Positions 59,901 through 64,000 of a stretch of DNA of 64,000 bases are shown piece by piece. Position 1 is the first letter of the stretch; every line of letters begins with the position of its first letter. The position numbers and the translations under genes are program-made. This DNA is from Flaveria trinervia (lineage: Eukaryota > Streptophyta > Magnoliopsida > Asterales > Asteraceae). The stretch is from the NCBI GenBank assembly GCA_025506515.1, contig CM046458.1:38369940-38433939 (forward strand). Direction: 5' to 3'. Under the pieces are notes generated by a model that did no database searches, had not been told where the DNA came from, and saw only the letters and a list, made by a program, of their open reading frames with translations.

Positions 59901-60273
59901 CTAACATTTATGTACCCACAGTACTTGATCCTTAGAAAACATCCCCACACAGTCAGGGGATGTAGCCTAGTCGGCCAGTCTCCATCCCCTCCAAACTCCA
60001 AAACTCTCCTAATATCATCCTCGCTGACCGCAATATCTTGTCCAAAAATGGTACTCCGAATACACTGTGGCTCAGAGGACCTGTCTACAACTGCTCTTTC
60101 CCAAAAAGCCTACTGAATAGATCTTTATGGCGTGCACGGTGTCGAGATAGCCTTGAAGATCCTCGATCTCAAAGAAATATAATAATACCCGCAAACTCAG
60201 AAGCGTTCCGCGAGGTGACGTCAAGATGAGCCCAAATGTTGTGTTTCGTGCTCATCGTCCACCTACTAGCCAT
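56954..60273 (-). pseudogene. 3' extra ORF of family F (copy F2)
   Basis: Starts MATSRWTMSTKHNIWAHLDV (ATG at 60271-60273). N-domain pieces include GCFLRIKYCGYINVSVLNNS, CPQFKYLAHVILK, RKGGFDELSDQ (60001-59789), then FRFSRMIFTYLVENIEAKG and FCMYPRFLQMIID (about 59650-59780). The last block parallels YPRFLMAIILDEL of element B. Next are an acidic DDDDDD tract (about 59400-59430), a Thr-rich low-complexity part (58818-59040) and an acidic Glu/Asp/Ser part. The C-terminal domain 58090-57398 and 57181-56954 contains DELNDVDEIEIEDV, YADPRKMPGWFEDAIKKEYH and LTNLSAEVVYTLYKWPLF. Frameshifts near 59530, 58680, 57400 and 57200. Function unknown. Confidence 0.6.
58818..59040. repeat. GGTGGT/AGTGGTGG low-complexity expansion in the F2 ORF
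   Basis: Trinucleotide-based (GTG, GTA) repeat that codes for a Thr-rich tract with Thr-Ala-Ile variants on the minus strand. The equivalent part of copy F1 has no such expansion. Confidence 0.75.
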
Positions 60274-60838
60274 GTTGCTGTAACACAAGACACATAAACG
60301 TTAGAATTTAGGTAAGTGATTGACATTTGAACTTTAATGATCTTGAAAACATTCTGTTTAGTCGTGCGAATGGACAATGCGACTGAGCCTTACTCGTGCG
60401 ATTGAGCTCGGTCGTACGATTGAGCCTGCGACTGAGCTTAGTCGTATGCTATACCATATGGTTGAACCAATTGTGTGACTAAACTCAGATGCATGGTTCA
60501 TTCATGCGATTTAGACATTTTCCCAGCTCAGTCGTGCGATTGAGTAATTCGCCCAGTTCAGTCGTGCGATTGAAGTTCATCAACGTGTCTATTTGCATAA
60601 CTCTCTTTTTTTCCATTTAAATTCAAATATTGGGCTAAACTTGATGTTAGAAGTTATGGATTGGCTCATTAGACTCGCAAACCCTCTAAATAACATCTAA
60701 TGCTCTTTAAGTTCGCGGTTTAGTTCATTTTAAAGGTTTATTTTGACAACTTAGGCTTGGTTCTTATTTTGAACAAATTCCATCAATTAGGGCTTGGTTT
60801 AATGGAATGTTTAGGTCGGGATATTCGCACAGTACCTA
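60274..60838 (-). promoter_or_regulatory. Family F spacer (copy F2), ORF-proximal part
   Basis: CAGTCGTGCGATTGA-type motifs cluster at 60355-60575. It continues at 63021 after the G2 insertion. Confidence 0.6.
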
Positions 60839-63020
60839 TGTAAGGCCCCATTCCTGGGACGCTTACAGCTAGTAAATCATTGCACATAAATCATATAACT
60901 TTACATTTAACATTGATAAAACATCACAACGAAAACATAAAAATAACTTTTCATATCATTACAAATGCGTTTTCAAGTTAATACAACATTCAATCAAAAT
61001 ATTGTTTGTTCGCATTACAATGCAAAAACATTAATCAAAAGAATGCCATCCAAAAGAGCCGAGTAGCCGCACGGTGCCATCCCCAGCAACGTTACCTGCC
61101 AACTAGAAACACATAAAAAGCTAGCGTTGCTGAGTGAGTTCTAGTTTTATAATAAAACATACTTTATCTTTCGTTAAAAACCGTTCTTTACTTTCGTACG
61201 CGATCACACAACATACGTACACGTAGATAATATCATTATTATCTTCATCATTCATTTGTTAACTTCTGTTCATTCATCATACGAAATTAACTTTTATGTT
61301 CTTTCATCATTACATCTTTTCTTTCCATCAAACCATAAACTTTACCCTTTTGTTCCTAGTACTGGGCCTAGGCCTATCATAGACCTTCTATAACGATGCT
61401 CCGCACCTCTGGCCACAGTACCTAAGGTAGAGTATAGGTGTGCCATTGCCATGTGCAATACCTTTCTGTTTCCTGGTACTGGATCTAGGCCTATCATAGA
61501 CCTTCTATAATGATGCTCCGCACCTCTGGTCATAGCACCTAAGGTATGCAACAATGGTTCTATACAAATTGTCAATCATAAAGAAAGACCTCGATGTGCA
61601 TCCTCATGGGGTCGCGAACCCACACACCGTTGGGCTAACACCTTTCAATGGTGTGTCCTGACATACAAGGCTTGCAAGACTTTCTTTACTTTCATCATTC
61701 ATTAATGCATGCATTCATTCATCATGTTCCTCTTTTTGTTATCTTCCACTTTACATTACATAATACTTTCATTTCACTCATTAACATTCAACGTAAAGCC
61801 ACGGGAAAGATAAGCATACATCATAAAAAGGAACATAACATACACAGTCAATAACATCGTCATACAGGGCATCATCATACATAGCATACCTCATGCATAA
61901 ACATACAAAATTATACATCACCAACTACATTTGCACTTTCCCCTAAAAGTTAGTACATAAACTACATTTCCATCGGGTACACCAGCCCTACTTGGGTGTC
62001 TGAGCACCCTTCAGTCGCATGGCCTTCAGGCGACTGAACATCATGCGAATGGACCAATGCGGATGAACTCAATGCGGATGAGTCCCATGTGAATGGAACT
62101 AATGCGGATGACCACTTATGCGAATGGACCTAATGTGGATGGAACTAGGCGTATGGGCCTCAGTCACTTGACTCCCCATGCGAATGACCCTCAGTCGCAC
62201 GATTGGCATGCGTATGGGCTCCAGTCATACGTCTCACATGTTATTGAACCTCAATCGCACGACTGGCATGCGTGTGGAGTTCAGTCGCACGACTGGCATG
62301 CCATTCAATCACATAACCCTAGCTGTGCAGAATGCAGATTCCTCCCAAACCCAATCTGCCATTTTTGACCTCCAAGCTCCTCCAAACCTCTTCAAAGCCC
62401 AAATCAACCATCCTAAACCCTAGGAATGCATACCGCAAAACCATTCAAGCACAAACAAGCTCAAAAGCAAGACCTAAACGAATCATACACAAACACACAC
62501 ATACACAAACGGGTCAATCACACACACTTCAAAGAAAACGATTTTCAGATGTGTTCCAGCCCCAAAATCAATCAAAAACGTGTAAAAGAGGGGTCCTAGA
62601 ACTCACCTTTGCAGCTCTTGAGTATGGCTTCTTCCAAACTTGTTTGAAATTGAGTTCAACCGTTTAAAACCCCACTAAAAACATACCCGAACACATACAA
62701 ACACACATAAGCATACACCCGAGGACATAACCGGTTAAGAACGCCATAAAAGCATGAATTCTTGCATTGAATTTGAATTTTCTTATTGTTTCTCTTCAAA
62801 CCCGAGAGCTTCTGCTGCTCTTGCTACTTTCTCTCTCTAAAAACCAAAGATTATGAGTGAAGAGAGGGTGATGGGCGGCCATCACCTTTATTTACCAACT
62901 TTTCAAAGATTTTGTCCTTTTTGTCACTTTTAACCCCTAGACTTGGGTTTTATTTCTTTTCCTTCTTTTTCCTTCACTTTATTATTCTTTATTTCTTTTT
63001 TAAAATAACCGGGCGTTACA
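60839..63020 (-). repeat. Solo LTR, family G (copy G2), in the F2 spacer
   Basis: 2182 bp, TGTAAGGCCCC to GGGCGTTACA, flanked by ACCTA (60834-60838) and ACCTG (63021-63025), a target duplication with one mismatch. No coding sequence. Contains a two-unit tandem repeat (about 61357-61560) and a TGCG(A/G)NTG motif cluster (62010-62310). Strand follows G1 by similarity; no convincing TATA box was seen. Confidence 0.75.
61357..61560. repeat. Tandem duplication of about 105-130 bp inside solo LTR G2
   Basis: Two units share CTAGGCCTATCATAGACCTT and GATGCTCCGCACCTCTGG with CACCTAAGGTA. It sits where G1 has an unrelated five-unit repeat. Confidence 0.7.
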
Positions 63021-64000
63021 ACCTGTAGATGTAAGTAATAATCGTTAGAATCAACACGAACATGTGGAAAGTGCTTAAATGAAATTTTGGCAGAGTTTGG
63101 GCGTAGTCGTACGAATAGAGTGCAATTTAGGGTTGGTGACAAAAGTGATCGACTCTGCTCTATTTATACTAGGTTTACTTTCAGTCGTGCGACTGGACCT
63201 ATTTGCACGCTTCATTCGTGCGACTGGGGCTAGTTGTGCGACTGGCTCAGTCGGATAACTAGGTTTCAGTCGTGCGACTGACTCATTCGGTCACCTCCAT
63301 TCGTGCGATTTTCATTATGGTGATCCAATGGTATGGATTGACCCATGCTTATAGTCCAATCGTACTTCTGGTCCATTCGTTTGGTTCAGTCGTGCGATTG
63401 AGCTCATACGTATGATCCAATCGTACGACTGGTCCATACTTATGGTCGAGTCGTGCGAATGGCTCATACTTATGAGTTTGACCTTATGACATTTCAAACA
63501 CTTAGCCTTTTAACTATAGATAAATGTTACGAGCGATGATAATCTCAAGCATGATCCTTTTAACTTAAAGCCCGATTGGTCACCTCAGACGTGACCCCTT
63601 TTAGGTAAGTGATTCACAGATTGAAATCAAATGCATAGTCTGACTTTTACCTACTAAATGACTAAAAATTTAATAAATAACACAACTAGAAATTAAAAAC
63701 AAAATTAAGACATATTTTTGTATTTTTGATTTGAGATGGATTTAAACCTATTAGAGTACTTCTAATCGATTTTCCTTCCTGGACAGCACACCTTCAATTT
63801 GGTTTTATCATTTCTGGTAAAATTATATGGAATCATAGAGGTATATTAGAATCACTTGGGATATTTTAATAAACTATTTTGATGCTAGATTCTTGTTTTG
63901 ATGGAGAGTCAATAGCATTTTAGGAAATCATACTAGAGCTATAAGGTGCATACAATGATTTTCACTTTCAAGAACTACAGCTCATGATGATTGTCAGTAT
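63021..64000 (-). promoter_or_regulatory. Family F spacer (copy F2), RNase H-proximal part, running off the window
   Basis: Near-identical in order to 32589-33560 of copy F3. CAGTCGTGCGACTG-type motifs at 63180-63460, directly upstream (minus strand) of a TATA box at 63160-63168. CACCTCAGACGTGACC block near 63580. RNase H and RT of F2 should follow beyond the window edge. Confidence 0.6.

Overview
This is nuclear DNA of a flowering plant: introns in the decayed genes, plant LTR retrotransposons primed by initiator-tRNA-Met, a PIF/Harbinger transposon with a Myb-like partner gene, a FAR1/MULE-like gene and an F-box/kelch gene. The wording of the transposon proteins resembles asterid genomes, perhaps Asteraceae; that is inference. 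There is no bacterial gene, RNA gene or CRISPR array. Only one likely host gene is present (F-box/kelch, 27481-28588), and it carries two single-base frameshifts.

Layout. 1-21144 is a minus-strand stack of Sirevirus-like Ty1/copia sequence. From right to left it holds an LTR and primer site (20383-21144), gag, protease, integrase, reverse transcriptase (RT), RNase H and a long 3' extra ORF, and it ends in a different LTR (294-1069). Two later insertions interrupt it: a gag-only copia element with a perfect 5-bp target duplication inside integrase (10547-16444), and a 2.2-kb solo LTR with a perfect TTTAA duplication inside the extra ORF (2247-4459). 21145-22679 is unassigned AT-rich DNA. 22680-27214 is a decayed PIF/Harbinger element with a Myb-like ORF and a transposase. 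A 1.2-kb tandem array lies between them. The F-box/kelch gene follows, then intergenic DNA and a 100-N assembly gap (31596-31695).

31696-64000 is again nested retrotransposons. Three copies of one minus-strand copia family (called F here) lie at 31.7-35.6 kb, 51.5-56.2 kb and 56.2-64 kb. A plus-strand family A fragment ends at an LTR at 38.6 kb. A complete but pol-deleted plus-strand family B element (39335-48727) is inserted into the last bases of that A LTR. A minus-strand FAR1-related pseudogene occupies 48749-51060.

Two regulatory patterns stand out. First, the array before the Harbinger transposase repeats an 11-bp sequence that matches the plant G2/M activator (MSA) consensus about 35 times and ends next to a TATA box. 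A weaker AACGG-type array precedes the partner ORF. Second, several copia families carry family-specific short palindromes upstream of the LTR TATA box. In families B and F the same motif recurs upstream of a second TATA box in the spacer between RNase H and the extra ORF, and in family C the motif is again shared between LTR and spacer. This looks like a duplicated promoter module driving the extra ORF.
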